Shown: positions 27,949-39,365, numbered from the stretch's first letter. The stretch is 64,000 nt of DNA from Phymorhynchus buccinoides (GCA_017654935.2 CM065700.1:48997491-49061490); one strand, 5' to 3'. Made by a program: numbers and translations. The notes: generated from the sequence alone by a model not told the origin.

Positions 27949-29651
27949 TGAGGCAATGTCAAAAGGTGCCATGCCCCACCCCTACCTCACAAAATTGTCC
28001 ATAACTTAATTTAATGATGCTTATGATCTCAGTGATTAGTCTGTCTGTGTTGTAGAAACATTAAAAATGTTTATTAAACAGTAAAAGCTATTGAAGACAT
28101 CAAATTTAAAAAACTAAGCGAAAATACCGGCACTAGATGGCCGAAATCGGCGTGCATTTTGACTGTGGTGAACAGTGCACCACTTGGAGGGCTTGTGGTT
28201 CCAAATAGATGCAAATAGCAAACCCATTTTCAGTTGTATTATGTTCTTCTGTAATCTTTGCAACTATAATAATGTTCAAAATAAAATGTTCATGTGTATC
28301 TTTATGGTAATATGACCTCAAAGTCGGTATGTTACTTGCTACAATTGTCGTCACAACTCACATTGAGAGCTAGCAGATAACTGCTTACCTTGACTAACAA
28401 AAATATGGAACAAGTCTAAAATGAAGGTTATAGATCCATTGGAAGTTGCTCTTTTTAACACCTATTAGTACAATAGTTTTTTTGTGGTAATAGTTAGCAA
28501 AATTACATCATTTACGGATTGTCGTCACAAGTAACAGTTATGAGCTTTCAATGCTTATTACAATTAAAAAATTCAGTCAACAAGAACGGAACCCCCAGTT
28601 TCTGTAAACCTTCGACTCAGTGTGCAATGCTCAATAGCTTTTCCACTCTTTTCAACATCGAAAGAGCGAAGAGAAGGCTCATAAATTTTTGTTGTCACGG
28701 AGGAATTGATGTCACAAGTAACATAATCTTGTAGCAAGTAACACACAAACCATAGTTCATTTTTATATCAATTCGATTGAAGCAATAATTTGGATGGAAA
28801 TATTGACAGCTTGGCACAAAACTTCTTTATTTTGATCTACTCTTCTGCTAGTGGGTGCCAAAATTATGTTGTAGGGTAAGAGACCCCCTGTGACGGGAGA
28901 TCTTGTGGTGTCACATGTCACAAGTAACTCATGAGTTACGATTTTAAGTTGAAATTAGGCACATTACAAGTTTACTTCACCACACTTTGGCTGTTTCAGT
29001 AATACTGAAGCAATATTTCTTGAAAAAGTACTTTCTTTTCTGTTGGTTTATGAGACTTAATGACTTCAATCACATGTTACTTGCTACCTGTGACAACACT
29101 TCAATTTGTCGTCACATGGATTTGTGTAGCAAGTAACATAAATAAAGTTCTACTCTCTTATTCATTTGGCTTGAATTTTTTTATCATTACTTTACAATAT
29201 ACACATGGAATGTTTCTTTGAAGAAATAAACATTTGTTTGCTGTTTCTGAGATTTTCTTTTATGGTAGGCAATTGTGTGCGAGTGAGGCAACGACGTATG
29301 TGTAGGTGATGATACAAAACTAAGCATAACACATGTGTTATTACTAAAGTGTCAAAAACAATTATACCAGATTATTCTAGCAATGTGACTTTATTTATTT
29401 CTGCTTTATGAAGATGATCTTTGCTTTACTCTTCACACAGCATAGTACTTTATGTTGTCACGTGTCACAAGTAACATGCCTCCTGAAGCCAATTCAAAAT
29501 TGTGATAAATCATAATCTAAGCTAATTTATCCATAAATTCACACAAAGTCATTTTATTGGAGTTGAAAAGAAACAGAAAAGGTCAAAAGAATGGCTGACA
29601 ATGACATTTTATTTTTCACTTGCTTGGAAAGCACCTTTTGACATTGCCTCA
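27949..29651. mobile_element. 1.7-kb TIR element, TA-flanked, non-coding
   Basis: Perfect inverted ends: TGAGGCAATGTCAAAAGGTG at 27949 and its exact reverse complement ending at 29651, both flanked by TA (within ATAT). TA duplication and length fit a Tc1/mariner-size element, but no frame longer than about 73 codons and no transposase motif is seen. The interior holds many copies, in both orientations, of a motif like GTCACAAGTAAC or TAGCAAGTAACA (28331, 28522, 28711, 28731, 28918, 29075, 29128, 29462). Class is uncertain. Confidence 0.75.
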
Positions 29652-29690
29652 TATATAAAAAAAATTGTCAGCTTATTATTTAACCCTCAA

Positions 29691-29861
29691 TAAAGATGAT
29701 TTTGACTTGACACACACACACACACTAACTGCAATAATTATTTATATGGAACATCATTTCATTATCAGGAAGTACCAATACACATACCAGAAGGAATGTT
29801 TTCATCAAACCCAGTTGTCAGCCACTCAATGATTTGACACACACACACAGTGACACACACA

Positions 29862-29892
<31 letters not shown>

Positions 29893-30135
29893 ACACTAAC
29901 TGCAATAATTACATGGAACATCATTTTATTATCAGGAAGTACCAATACACATACCAGAAGGAATGTTTTCATCAAACCCAGTTGTCAGCCACTCAATGAT
30001 TTGACACACACACACACACACACTAACTGCAATAATTACATGGAACATCATTTTATTATCAGGAAGTACCAATACACATACCAGAAGGAATGTTTTCATC
30101 AAACCCAGTTGTCAGCCACTCAATGATTTGACACA

Positions 30136-30166
<31 letters not shown>

Positions 30167-30275
30167 TAACTGCAATAATTACATGGAACATCATTTTATT
30201 ATCAGGAAGTACCAATACACATTGCGGAAGGAATGTTTTCATCAAACCCAGTTGTCAGCCACTCAATGATTTGGG
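29691..30275. repeat. Tandem repeat of about 130-170 bp, 4 copies, with CA runs
   Basis: Unit includes CTAACTGCAATAATTACATG and ACCAGAAGGAATGTTTTCAT and ends in ATGATTTGACACACAC. Copy length varies with the CA run. Confidence 0.92.
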
Positions 30276-30355
30276 GCACTTTATTACACATAAATGTCCA
30301 ACCAGAGAACTACAGCAAAGAGTGACGCTTCCTTTCCATAATATCCACATGTCTT

Positions 30356-30662
30356 AAGGCCTAGCCACACCACATGTATACGATTCAGTTCACTGCGACC
30401 CAATTTTGACATTTGTGAGGCATGATACATGTGCAACTCTACTGTCTGAATCTGATGATATCCTTACCAATTATGTTCACTATATTTGTAGTCCGCCGTG
30501 CACGAATCTGATGAAATATCTGTATTTTTGTATCAGACGTTTTATGTGATTAGTGTATTGGGGTGTGCTTGAGTATAGAGAACGAAAAGAGTAGCATTAG
30601 TATTTCACACGAACCTCGTGTTGAGATCAGTTTGTATGTAGTGTGGCTGTGGCTAGGCTTTT
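30356..30662. mobile_element. MITE with AAGGCCTAGCCACA ends
   Basis: Left AAGGCCTAGCCACACCACAT, right GTGTGGCTGTGGCTAGGCTT, an imperfect inverted repeat around 270 bp of non-coding sequence. It directly abuts the next element. Confidence 0.65.
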
Positions 30663-30664
30663 AT

Positions 30665-30834
30665 GTACCATATTTAACTATAAGGCGATACTTTTCCCCA
30701 GACTGAGACCCCTGCGCCTTATAATGTGACTGGTAATATAGTAAGAAACTATAATAACAAAATCTGAATTTTGTGAAATTTGGGGAGTGTGCTTTATAAT
30801 CAGGTGCGCCTTGTAGTCCAAACAATGTGGTACA
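30665..30834. mobile_element. pogo/Tigger-like MITE (GTACCATATTT ends)
   Basis: Left GTACCATATTTAACTATAAG with GCG following; right GCGCCTTGTAGTCCAAACAA with TGTGGTAC following; about 170 bp. The ends are imperfect inverted repeats of a type common in animal genomes. Confidence 0.7.
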
Positions 30835-31048
30835 TGATAGCAGACGAACACATCTCTTACATTGTTACAATAATACCAGACAGATATATGTTTGACAAAC
30901 AGTAACACATTATTTAGTACACACATGACATAACACAGTAAGACACACACACATGAGTTATGTGTGCTGGTCAGGCATATCAAAAAAACTTGAATAGCAA
31001 AGGAGGCAATTGCTACTCAGTCTCTAGAAAATAGGGCTACTATTTGAC

Positions 31049-31266
31049 CAGGGCTCCCCATCGTCCCGCAAAACAATGGGTCCCAGGGACTCCTTCACTT
31101 ACAATATACAGGGTCCTAGAGGAGGGATAGAGGGTCCCAATGACATTGTGAATACTAAAAAGAATTTTTATAGTGCATCCCTGGGACCCCCTGCACATTC
31201 TCTTTTAGAGGGTCCCTTAGAATTGTAGTACTTCATAGACCCCCAAATGGGGGTCCCTGGGAGCAC
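31049..31266. mobile_element. hAT-type MITE, copy 2, with 8-bp target duplication
   Basis: Begins CAGGGCTCCCC, ends GGGTCCCTGGGAGCAC, flanked by TATTTGAC on both sides (31041-31048 and 31267-31274). An 8-bp duplication and CAGGG ends are the hAT superfamily signature. Confidence 0.9.
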
Positions 31267-31590
31267 TATTTGACATACAATGAAGAGGCCTTGCCCAGGG
31301 CACATTCCTACTCTCAGCCATGAGGACTGTAGACACCAGGATGGTTAGTTTGTCTCAAAGGCCAGTAACTAAATGCACCCTTAGACTCACACAGTTAGAG
31401 GCAGTAGCACTGAAATAGTGGTGCTGTACTAGCAGCGACAGGCTCTCCATTATTATGGGGTAGCAGCTCAAATTTCAAGGAAGCAAGTCTCAGCAACCAG
31501 AAAATAATGCCAATCAATGCCAAAACTAAAATTCAGAGCAAAACAACGTTCATCTTTCATTCCACCTTCAATGTGTTGCTGCTGCTGCTG

Positions 31591-32815
31591 CCAGTCTGTC
31601 GTTTCCGACAATGACTGCCAGATAGCACAGGAGGCAGCTGCTATTCCAATGATATGCCAGTCTGTCGTTTCCGACAATGACTGCCAGATAGCACAGGAGG
31701 CAGCTGCTATTCCAATGATATGCCAGTCTGTCGTTTCCAACAATGACTGCCAGATAGCACAGGAGGCAGCTGCTATTCCAATGATATGCCAGTCTGTCGC
31801 TGCTATTCCAATGATATGCCAGTCTGTCGTTTCCGACAATGACTGCCAGATAGCACAGGAGGCAGCTGCTATTCCAATGATATGCCAGTCTGTCGTTTCC
31901 GACAATGTCTGCCAGATAGCAGAGAGGCAGCTGCTATTCCAATGATATGCCAGTCTGTCGTTTCCGACAGTGACTGCCAGATAGCACAGGAGGCAGCTGC
32001 TATTCCAATGATATGCCAGTCTGTCGCTGCTATTCCAATGATATGCCAGTCTGTCGTTTCCGACAATGACTGCCAGATAGCACAGGAGGCAGCTGCTATT
32101 CCAATGATATGCCAGTCTGTCGTTTCCGACAATGTCTGCCAGATAGCAGAGAGGCAGCTGCTATTCCAATGATATGCCAGTCTGTCGTTTCCGACAATGT
32201 CTGCCAGATAGCAGAGAGGCAGCTGCTATTCCAATGATATGCCAGTCTGTCGTTTCCGACAATGTCTGCCAGATAGCAGAGAGGCAGCTGCTATTCCAAT
32301 GATATGCCAGTCTGTCGTTTCCGACAATGTCTGCCAGATAGCAGAGAGGCAGCTGCTATTCCAATGATATGCCAGTCTGTCATTTCCGACAATGTCTGCC
32401 AGATAGCAGAGAGGCAGCTGCTATTCCAATGATATGCCAGTCTGTCGTTTCCGACAATGTCTGCCAGATAGCAGAGAGGCAGCTGCTATTCCAATGATAT
32501 GCCAGTCTGTCGTTTCCGACAATGACTGCCAGATAGCACAGGAGCCAGCTGCTATTCCAATGATATGCCAGTCTGTCGCTGCTATTCCAATGATATGCCA
32601 GTCTGTCGTTTCAAACAATGACTGCCAGATAGCACAGGAGGCAGCTGCTATTCCAATGATATGCCAGTCTGTCGCTGCTATTCCAATGATATGCCAGTCT
32701 GTCGTTTCCGACAATGACTGCCAGATAGCAGAGAGGCAGCTGCTATTCCAATGATATGCCAGTCTGTCGTTTCAGACAATGACTGCCAGATAGCAGAGAG
32801 GCAGCTGCTATTCCA
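31591..32815. repeat. Satellite with mixed long and short units
   Basis: The main unit is about 65-67 bp (CCAGTCTGTCGTTTCCGACA ... GGCAGCTGCTATTCCAATGATATG) in two subtypes: AATGACTGCCAGATAGCACAGGAGG and AATGTCTGCCAGATAGCAGAGAGG. Short 31-bp units (GCTGCTATTCCAATGATATG plus CCAGTCTGTC) interrupt it. The order of subtypes repeats, a higher-order pattern. Frames on both strands are repeat artefacts. Confidence 0.93.
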
Positions 32816-33030
32816 GCGGGCTGGGCTATAATTTGTTTATAGCGGAGAAGCCTTGCCCAGGCTACATCCCCACTCTTGGCCAAAGGGATTTGAGGACGAG
32901 AGTTGGCATCAGGGAAGGTCCCCAAAGGCCAACCAATCCCACTGGCTACAGCACTAGAGCCGGTGCAAATGCCCCCTAGTTAGAGAGTCATAGTCTTCCA
33001 CGAAAGACTAAGCTGTACCATGATATTCCA
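32816..33030. repeat. Interspersed repeat also present at 53395-53650
   Basis: Shares AAGCCTTGCCCAGG-like, CCAACCAATCCCAC and GTGCAAATGCCCCCTAGTT blocks with 53395-53650. In this copy the region before it has been expanded into the satellite at 31591-32815; at 53 kb the corresponding GGGAGCAACTGCTACTATGG is single. Confidence 0.75.
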
Positions 33031-33517
33031 ATAGTGTACAAAATCATACAGTACAGCTCTCATTTACTATTGGCCCTTTATACAGGCTAATGTCAACCAG
33101 TGATGAAAGCCATTTGTGTACATGTATGTAGCAAAACACACAGACTGACTTGTAACTGTATCCGAAGACTACCAAAACAGCGGTAAAGTAGAATTGATAG
33201 AACTCTGCTCAAGACAAAAAGCCAAACCAACTAAAACAAAAGAGAAAAGCAAAATAAGTACAAACACACAGAACCTCACGACGGAGACCACACACCATAT
33301 GAACACATCATGATCAAACAATATTTGGTAAAAAAAAATAAAAAAATTGACAAACACTTATTTAAACCACCAACAACGAAGAATAAGATTTTTTAAAAGA
33401 AATAAACAAATCAAACTGCTGACATTGCCTGTATTTGCAACCTCGTTGTTTGGTGAAAATCTGCTACATTTTAGTGCTGCACTGGTCTGAAATCCAATGC
33501 GTCAGACGGGAGATGCG
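33031..33517. other. Intergenic, nothing recognised
   Basis: A-rich sequence with no gene, RNA or repeat family that could be assigned. Confidence 0.4.
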
Positions 33518-34634
33518 AGCGTCACAGACATAGATCTGTGTGTAACAACCAACACTGCTAAGACAGCCCCCGTCACAGATGTAGATCTGTGTGTAACAAC
33601 CAACACTGCTAAGACAGCCCTCGTCACAGATGTAGATCTGTGTGTAACAACCAACATTGCTTAGACAGCCCCCGTCACAGATGTAGATCTGTGTGTAACA
33701 ACCAACACTGCTAAGACAGCCCCCGTCACAGACATAGATCTGTGTGTAACAACCAACATTGCTTAGACAGCCCCGTCACAGATGTAGATCTGTGTGTAAC
33801 AACCAACACTGCTAAGACAGCCCCCGTCACAGACATAGATCTGTGTGTAACAACCAACATTGCTTAGACAGCCCCGTCACAGATGTAGATCTGTGTGTAA
33901 CAACCAACATTGCTTAGACAGTCCAGTCACAGATGTAGATCTGTGTGTAACAACCAACACTGATTAGACAGCCCCCGTCACAGACGTAGATCTGTGTGTA
34001 ACAACCAACACTGCTTAGACAGCCCCAGTCACAGACGTAGATCTGTGTGTAACAACCAACACTGATTAGACAGCCCCAGTCACAGACGTAGATCTGTGTG
34101 TAACAACCAACACTGATTAGACAGCCCCCGTCACAGACGTAGATCTGTGTGTAACAACCAACACTGATTAGACAGCCCCCGTCACAGACGTAGATCTGTG
34201 TGTAACAACCAACACTGATTAGACAGCCCCCGTCACAGACGTAGATCTGTGTGTAACAACCAACACTGATTAGACAGCCCCCGTCACAGACGTAGATCTG
34301 TGTGTAACAACCAACACTGATTAGACAGCACAGTCACAGACATAGATCTGTGTGTAACAACCAACACTGATTAGACAGCCCCCGTCACAGACATAGATCT
34401 GTGTGTAACAACCAACACTGATTAGACAGCCCCGTCACAGACGTAGATCTGTGTGTAACAACCAACACTGATTAGACAGCCCCTGTCACAGACGTAGATC
34501 TGTGTGTAACAACCAACACTGATTAGACAGCCCCCGTCACAGACGTAGATCTGTGTGTAACAACCAACACTGTTTAGACAGCCCCCGTCACAGACGTAGA
34601 TCTGTGTGTAACAACCAACACTGTTTAGACAGCC
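33518..34634. repeat. 51-bp satellite, about 22 copies
   Basis: Unit GTCACAGACGTAGATCTGTG plus TGTAACAACC and AACACTGATTAGACAGCCCCC. Subtypes alternate: GATGTAG, GACATAG and GACGTAG; TGCTAAG, TGCTTAG, TGATTAG and TGTTTAG. Later subtypes cluster to the right, which suggests local expansion. Confidence 0.95.
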
Positions 34635-35075
34635 CCAGGCCAATGTCTCAGCTATGAGGACTCTAGCTAGGCTAGCTGGCATTGGAGACGATACAAACTA
34701 ATCCCCAAAGAAGCAGCACAAAGTCGGTAAAAACGCTCACACACTGTCACAGGCTTTCAGTTTCATGGTGTAAAGGTTGCAGCAAAACGCACAGACTGAC
34801 ATTTTCCATAGATCCTACAAAATATCTAGAGACAGTTTACAGATTCAGTGGAACTACAAAACACTGACACTTCTGAGGCAGGCAAAGAAATAAGACACGA
34901 TACTTTTCTTTTGACCATGGCTTAATAGTACATTGAAAAAATGGCTGTCACCGTGTAAAACAAAACAAACAAAAATTAACATCAACAATAGAAACATATA
35001 ATGAATGCTATTCGCATAGCGTCACAACATTAGACGAATTAACAAAAAAAGTGAACAGAACAATGACACTTGAAA
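34635..35075. other. Spacer between two satellites
   Basis: Unassigned sequence; no convincing gene. Confidence 0.4.
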
Positions 35076-35650
35076 TTGAATGAGTACATTATCCCATACC
35101 CATTATATGTATGATTGAGTACACTATCCCATACCCATTGCTCATTATATGTATGATTGAGTACATTATCCCATACTCATTGCTCATTATATGTATGATT
35201 GAGTACATTATCCCATACTCATTGCTCATTATATGTATGAATGAGTACATTATCCCATACTCATTATATGTATGAATGAGTACATTATCCCATACTCATT
35301 GCTCATTATATGTATGATTGAGTACATTATCCCATACTCATTGCTCATTATATGTATGAATATTGAATGAGTACATTATCCCATACTCATTGCTCATTAT
35401 ATGTATGATTGAGTACATTATCCCTTACTCATTATATGTATGATTGAGTACATTATCCCATACTCATTGCTCATATGTATGAATGAGTACATTATCCCAT
35501 ACTCATTACTCATTATATGTATGATTGAGTACATTATCCCATACTCATTGCTCATTATATGTATGATTGAGTACATTATCCCATACCCATTATATGTATG
35601 ATTGAGTACACTATCCCATACCCATTGCTCATTATATGTATGATTGCATC
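35076..35650. repeat. 42-bp satellite, about 13-14 copies
   Basis: Unit GAGTACATTATCCCATACTC plus ATTGCTCATTATATGTATGATT, with shortened units that lack ATTGCTC and units with AATGAG in place of ATTGAG. Confidence 0.95.
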
Positions 35651-36032
35651 CCCCCTCTTTCATGCCCCTTCCTCTTCCATCTTTCATCACCCATTCGTCC
35701 AATCACCCATCCACCCTCCTTGACATTTTTGTTGTCATACCCTGGCTAAAAGACTCCAGGGATCATCCCAAAAGCGGAAGCACATGACGTTGAACACTAT
35801 CACACAAGTGCATCAGCTATGGCTGAAAACAGTATGTGTATGGCCAGTTTATATTACCCTGCAACATGGGCAGCCACACTACGACTTCAGAGGATACTGG
35901 AGACTAATGATCAATGTTATGCTAGGAGCTTGTCATGGCTAGAGACAATCCCTGCATAACTAACATTTTGATGTAGCCTTGATGTTCTACTTCTGGCCTA
36001 GATCATTAGATGTCAATTGGTCTGACACAGCC
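35651..36032. other. Intergenic, nothing recognised
   Basis: No gene or repeat partner was seen. Confidence 0.4.
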
Positions 36033-36366
36033 TTAACTCATTCAAGTCTTAGTCGTTTAATAGGTAGCTGTCAATTTGATGCATTTGCTTCAAGGGAAGT
36101 AAATCTGTGTGCACACTGTACCTTGGTCTACAATTTTGCCTCTGACTTTGCTTTTGTAGTGGTTTGTTGTGGGGTAACCAATCAGTGTAGAGTTTTTCTA
36201 TATAAATAAGTGTAATCTACCACTTCCTTATGTCTAAACCTGAAGTAAAAACATGTAATCTTCCTTCATTTCAACTTTTGTTTATGTCTGATTGTGTGTA
36301 TGACTGGAGTGATTTATGAGGTTATTATTTTAATAATTCAAAATCATTGTGATGCGAATGAGTTAA
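36033..36366. mobile_element. TTAA-flanked MITE, copy 2
   Basis: Bounded by TTAACTCATTC and GAATGAGTTAA, a clean inverted pair with TTAA. Interior (TTTGATGCATTTGCTTCAAG, GTCTAAACCTGAAGTAAAAA) matches 21605-22060. Confidence 0.85.
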
Positions 36367-37105
36367 GCCAAGGCGGCTCCTTGCAATTAATGTTAACCCC
36401 TTCATTTCACTCTTCCATCATTCACCTTTCATCAGCCACACTTCCACTGCCATCTGCCCTCATTTCAATCAACAACAGTTAGAACAAGGCAAAATAAAGC
36501 ACACACAAAAAAGGAATGACCCCAAAAAAAAACAAAGAAACAACAAACCAACCAGCCCCAACACAGAGCACATTTTCATTAATGATTATGATCATACAAG
36601 AAATTCACACTTCCCATAAAATCATTATACGGCACAAATTTTGAAGGTCACACTTTTCAACCACCACCACCTAAAAAAACAATCAGATAAAAACAAAAAT
36701 CAAAGAAAACTTCTAAGCACTTTTCAAATTTTCATTTTGTTTGTTTTGACAAGATTTTCAAAAGACTAAAGTGCTATAATTCAGCCTATATCACTATGTA
36801 CACACATATACACAAGATGCAAGAAGCATTTGTTGAGAAAGCAGCTGAAGTTCAAACTGTAATTTTTCACTGAAATTTGGAACAGATAAACAACAGCCTC
36901 CAAGTCTGTGAGAAGCAAGACAAAAGAAAAATAACTGATTGTATTTTGAGGCTGCAGCAAACAAGCATGCCCACCCACTGACCCACTTCATTGTATGCCA
37001 AGTAACAACTAACAAACTGAAGTTTGATTTTTGTTACCATCATTATTTTCCGTTGTCTTGTTTGACTAGAATTAAAACCGTCGCCTCCATGTAATTAATT
37101 ATCAG
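36367..37105. other. Intergenic, nothing recognised
   Basis: AT-rich. It may include the distal 3'UTR of the minus-strand F-box gene, but no end could be fixed. Confidence 0.3.
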
Positions 37106-37559
37106 CAGGGCTGCCAACCCTCTGTTGCAGTTTCCAGGGACAAACTACAAACAAACCAGGGACACAGACTTATTTCCAGGGACAAACATCGCAATGTCAT
37201 GCATCAGGGTCAAAACGAGCATTAACTTCCAATTATTTCATGATCTAGCAACATTTCTGTGACTTTTTTTCTGTATTCTTGATGTTTTTTTGGTGCCAAT
37301 GTGCTTCAATATTCAAGGTCCCTTGATGTTCAGTAACCTGTGCAACATGCATGTTAGGAAACATTTTAAGTGTTGTGTTGGGTGTTCCTGTGTTCAATAG
37401 CAAGGCCAGCAAACAAGACAAGTGATTGTTCTACAATTCTTTTTTATTCTACTCAGTTTCCAGGGACACCAGAGAGAAAAGTGGATTCCAGGGACAAGGT
37501 GACATTTGTGACTGTTTCCAGGGACAAATACCCCTTAGGGGGGACGGTTGGCAGCCCTG
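37106..37559. mobile_element. hAT-type MITE with subterminal repeats
   Basis: Ends CAGGGCTGCCAACC and GGTTGGCAGCCCTG. The sequence TATCAG lies at both outer edges. Inside, TTCCAGGGACAAA-like motifs occur at least six times (37131, 37153, 37169, 37456, 37487, 37515), clustered toward both ends. Such subterminal repeats are typical transposase-binding sites in hAT elements. Confidence 0.8.
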
Positions 37560-37562
37560 TAT

Positions 37563-37721
37563 CAGGCATGGGAATTGTCAGAGACAAAAAATTCTGAAAA
37601 GCCCCCCCCCCCCTCATTTTTACAGCGTTAAAATATAATATTATCATAATAATTGAAGTATTTAGTAACTAAAATTTGCCCTAAATTAGTTTTTGATTTA
37701 CCGGACAATTCCCATACCTGA
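37563..37721. mobile_element. MITE, CAGGCATGGGAATTGTC termini, copy 2
   Basis: Same family as 4074-4227; here the right end reads GACAATTCCCATACCTG. It starts 3 bp after the previous element, so one probably inserted at the edge of the other. Confidence 0.8.
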
Positions 37722-37783
37722 ATTATTAATGAACAGCACCTTGAAAACCATCCTGATTTTAGACATTATTTTCTCCAGCATCT

Positions 37784-37912
37784 CAGACGATCCTGTCACA
37801 GACTGACAGTTCCAATCCTTGGTCCATCAACAAACACAGACGATCCTCTCACAGACCTACAGTTCCAATCCTTGGTCCATCAACAAACACAGACGATCCT
37901 CTCACAGACCTT
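37784..37912. repeat. 53-bp tandem repeat touching the F-box stop codon
   Basis: CAGACGATCCTCTCACAGAC plus CTACAGTTCC starts at 37784, 37837 and 37890. The third copy runs into the last codon and stop of the F-box gene (minus strand), so the start of its 3'UTR is a small tandem duplication. Confidence 0.85.
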
Positions 37913-39240
37913 CAGTTCCCAGCTTTGACAGGGAGCAGTGTCCAGTTGTATCCCAGAAGCTGTGACACTGTGCTTTCCAGACGTCTCCGTTCCTCACCTA
38001 TTGCATCACGCTCTGACCCTGTCCACTTGTCCTTCACTCTCACTGGACCTCCAATGTCCAGCCTGGTCCACTGTCTGCCCAGCTTGGCAATGGCTACCAC
38101 ATCTTCGTAGTCAACGACTGAATTGTAGTGGACGTCCACCATCTTGGAACACCGAGAGGCAACATATGCAAGCGGGAACTTTTTCACTTTCTTATGGCTA
38201 TCTCTTCTGTGAAAACTGTGCCCTTTCGTCTTCCCTATTTTCAGTTGTTCAAGGCTGGGGCAGTGAGCTACACAGAGCCGAGCCAGGGTCTTTGGAAAGT
38301 GTTTATCTTGCTTTCCGTTCACTTTGATGCTTGTCAAGTGAGTCTGTGGTCTAATCACAGAGTTCACATGGGATGTGGAAGCAAATTTCCTGAGCGAAAC
38401 AAAGACCTGCAAGTGAGTACACACAGTTAGCAGATTCTTCCAAGTAGTGGAGGAGATAGTTCTGAAGTTTCCTCCTGTCTCCACTAACTCATGTTGAAAA
38501 CCAAAGATAGTGAACGTCTGCAGCATGCTGTTCTCCTGGCAGCTGGCAGCCATTGCTTCAAGCAGCTCCTTGGTACATTGACAATTTGACACGGAGAGAT
38601 GTTGGAGGGCAGGGAGCATGGAAACCAGCTTAGGAATCTGACTGAAAACATAGGGATTTGGATGAATGCTTTTACGGAAATGTACAAGACACTCTAATTT
38701 CAAGCTACGCATTCGTCTGAGCACTAAGTCTGAAGGATAACGAGATAAATACTCCAACAATACACCATCCACTGTCTTGACCCTAAAATCTAAATGCACT
38801 GTGCAGCCTGGTTTCTGACAAAGGGCTTCCAGAAGACGATAAACATTTGGCCGACGTTGTCCAGACCCAAAAGTAAATAAAACCAAGTTTAGCTCGGCAG
38901 TTATTTCTTTCAGGGCACTAGAATCATTCAGAGCCAGCAGCGAAGTGTATGACTTTGAATCTAATTCACATCCGGTCATTTTCAGAACGACCTTCTGGAA
39001 GCAGTGTCTGAACTTTTTAATAACAGAGACCTGCTTCTCAGACAAACTATCTACGGCTTCTATGGACAAATCTTTTTTCACACTCACAATGACACGCTGC
39101 CATGCCGATGGTCTGTTACATATATTGTCAAGAGCCTGGCATGTTCTGGACACATTAAAACGGTCCTTTGCCGATAGGTAATTCAGCACATTGAACCAGA
39201 CCTCACTGGGAAGGCGGCTGAAGTCCATACTTTGTGCCAT
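37912..39240 (-). CDS. F-box protein, 442 residues, intronless coding region
   Basis: The N-terminal segment FSRLPSEVWFNVLNYLSAKD and following, to AWQRV (about residues 8-49), is a classic F-box: LPxEVxxxVLxYL, then RxNVSRTCxxL and W. F-box proteins bind SKP1 and recruit substrates to SCF ubiquitin ligases. The rest has leucine-rich spacing (LQHLSVSNCQC, LTSIKVNG, LARLCVAHCPSLEQLKIG), like degenerate leucine-rich repeats of the FBXO33/FBXO39 or FBXL type; a specific orthologue cannot be named. The start context is CAGCCATGG. A likely 5'UTR acceptor (TTGTCTGTTTCAG on the minus strand) lies at 39353, so the mRNA probably has an upstream non-coding exon. No frameshift or stop inside; codon use looks like a real gene. 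Function beyond the F-box is unknown. Confidence 0.88.
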   Translation of the reverse strand: MAQSMDFSRLPSEVWFNVLNYLSAKDRFNVSRTCQALDNICNRPSAWQRVIVSVKKDLSIEAVDSLSEKQVSVIKKFRHCFQKVVLKMTGCELDSKSYTSLLALNDSSALKEITAELNLVLFTFGSGQRRPNVYRLLEALCQKPGCTVHLDFRVKTVDGVLLEYLSRYPSDLVLRRMRSLKLECLVHFRKSIHPNPYVFSQIPKLVSMLPALQHLSVSNCQCTKELLEAMAASCQENSMLQTFTIFGFQHELVETGGNFRTISSTTWKNLLTVCTHLQVFVSLRKFASTSHVNSVIRPQTHLTSIKVNGKQDKHFPKTLARLCVAHCPSLEQLKIGKTKGHSFHRRDSHKKVKKFPLAYVASRCSKMVDVHYNSVVDYEDVVAIAKLGRQWTRLDIGGPVRVKDKWTGSERDAIGEERRRLESTVSQLLGYNWTLLPVKAGN

Positions 39241-39352
39241 GGCTGATCCACCCCTGTTTGTTGAGGTCAGAGGTGGAGGCAGCGATAGGTCAGAGATTCT
39301 GTCACTCTGGGTTAAGCTCCATGTACATCTGGGTTACAGTATACCAGTAATC

Positions 39353-39365
39353 CTGAAACAGACAA
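39353..39365 (-). other. Putative 5'UTR splice acceptor of the F-box gene
   Basis: On the minus strand TTGTCTGTTTCAG followed by GATTACTGG, 112 bp before the F-box start codon. A good pyrimidine tract suggests the coding exon begins at 39352. Confidence 0.45.

Noticed and set aside
31468..32754. Open frames of about 90-145 codons on both strands
   Set aside because: Produced by the 65-bp satellite; the same repeat peptide appears on each strand.
33518..34634. Regular direct repeats that could suggest a CRISPR array
   Set aside because: Units are contiguous with no unique spacers, there are no cas genes, and the window is eukaryotic. It is a satellite.
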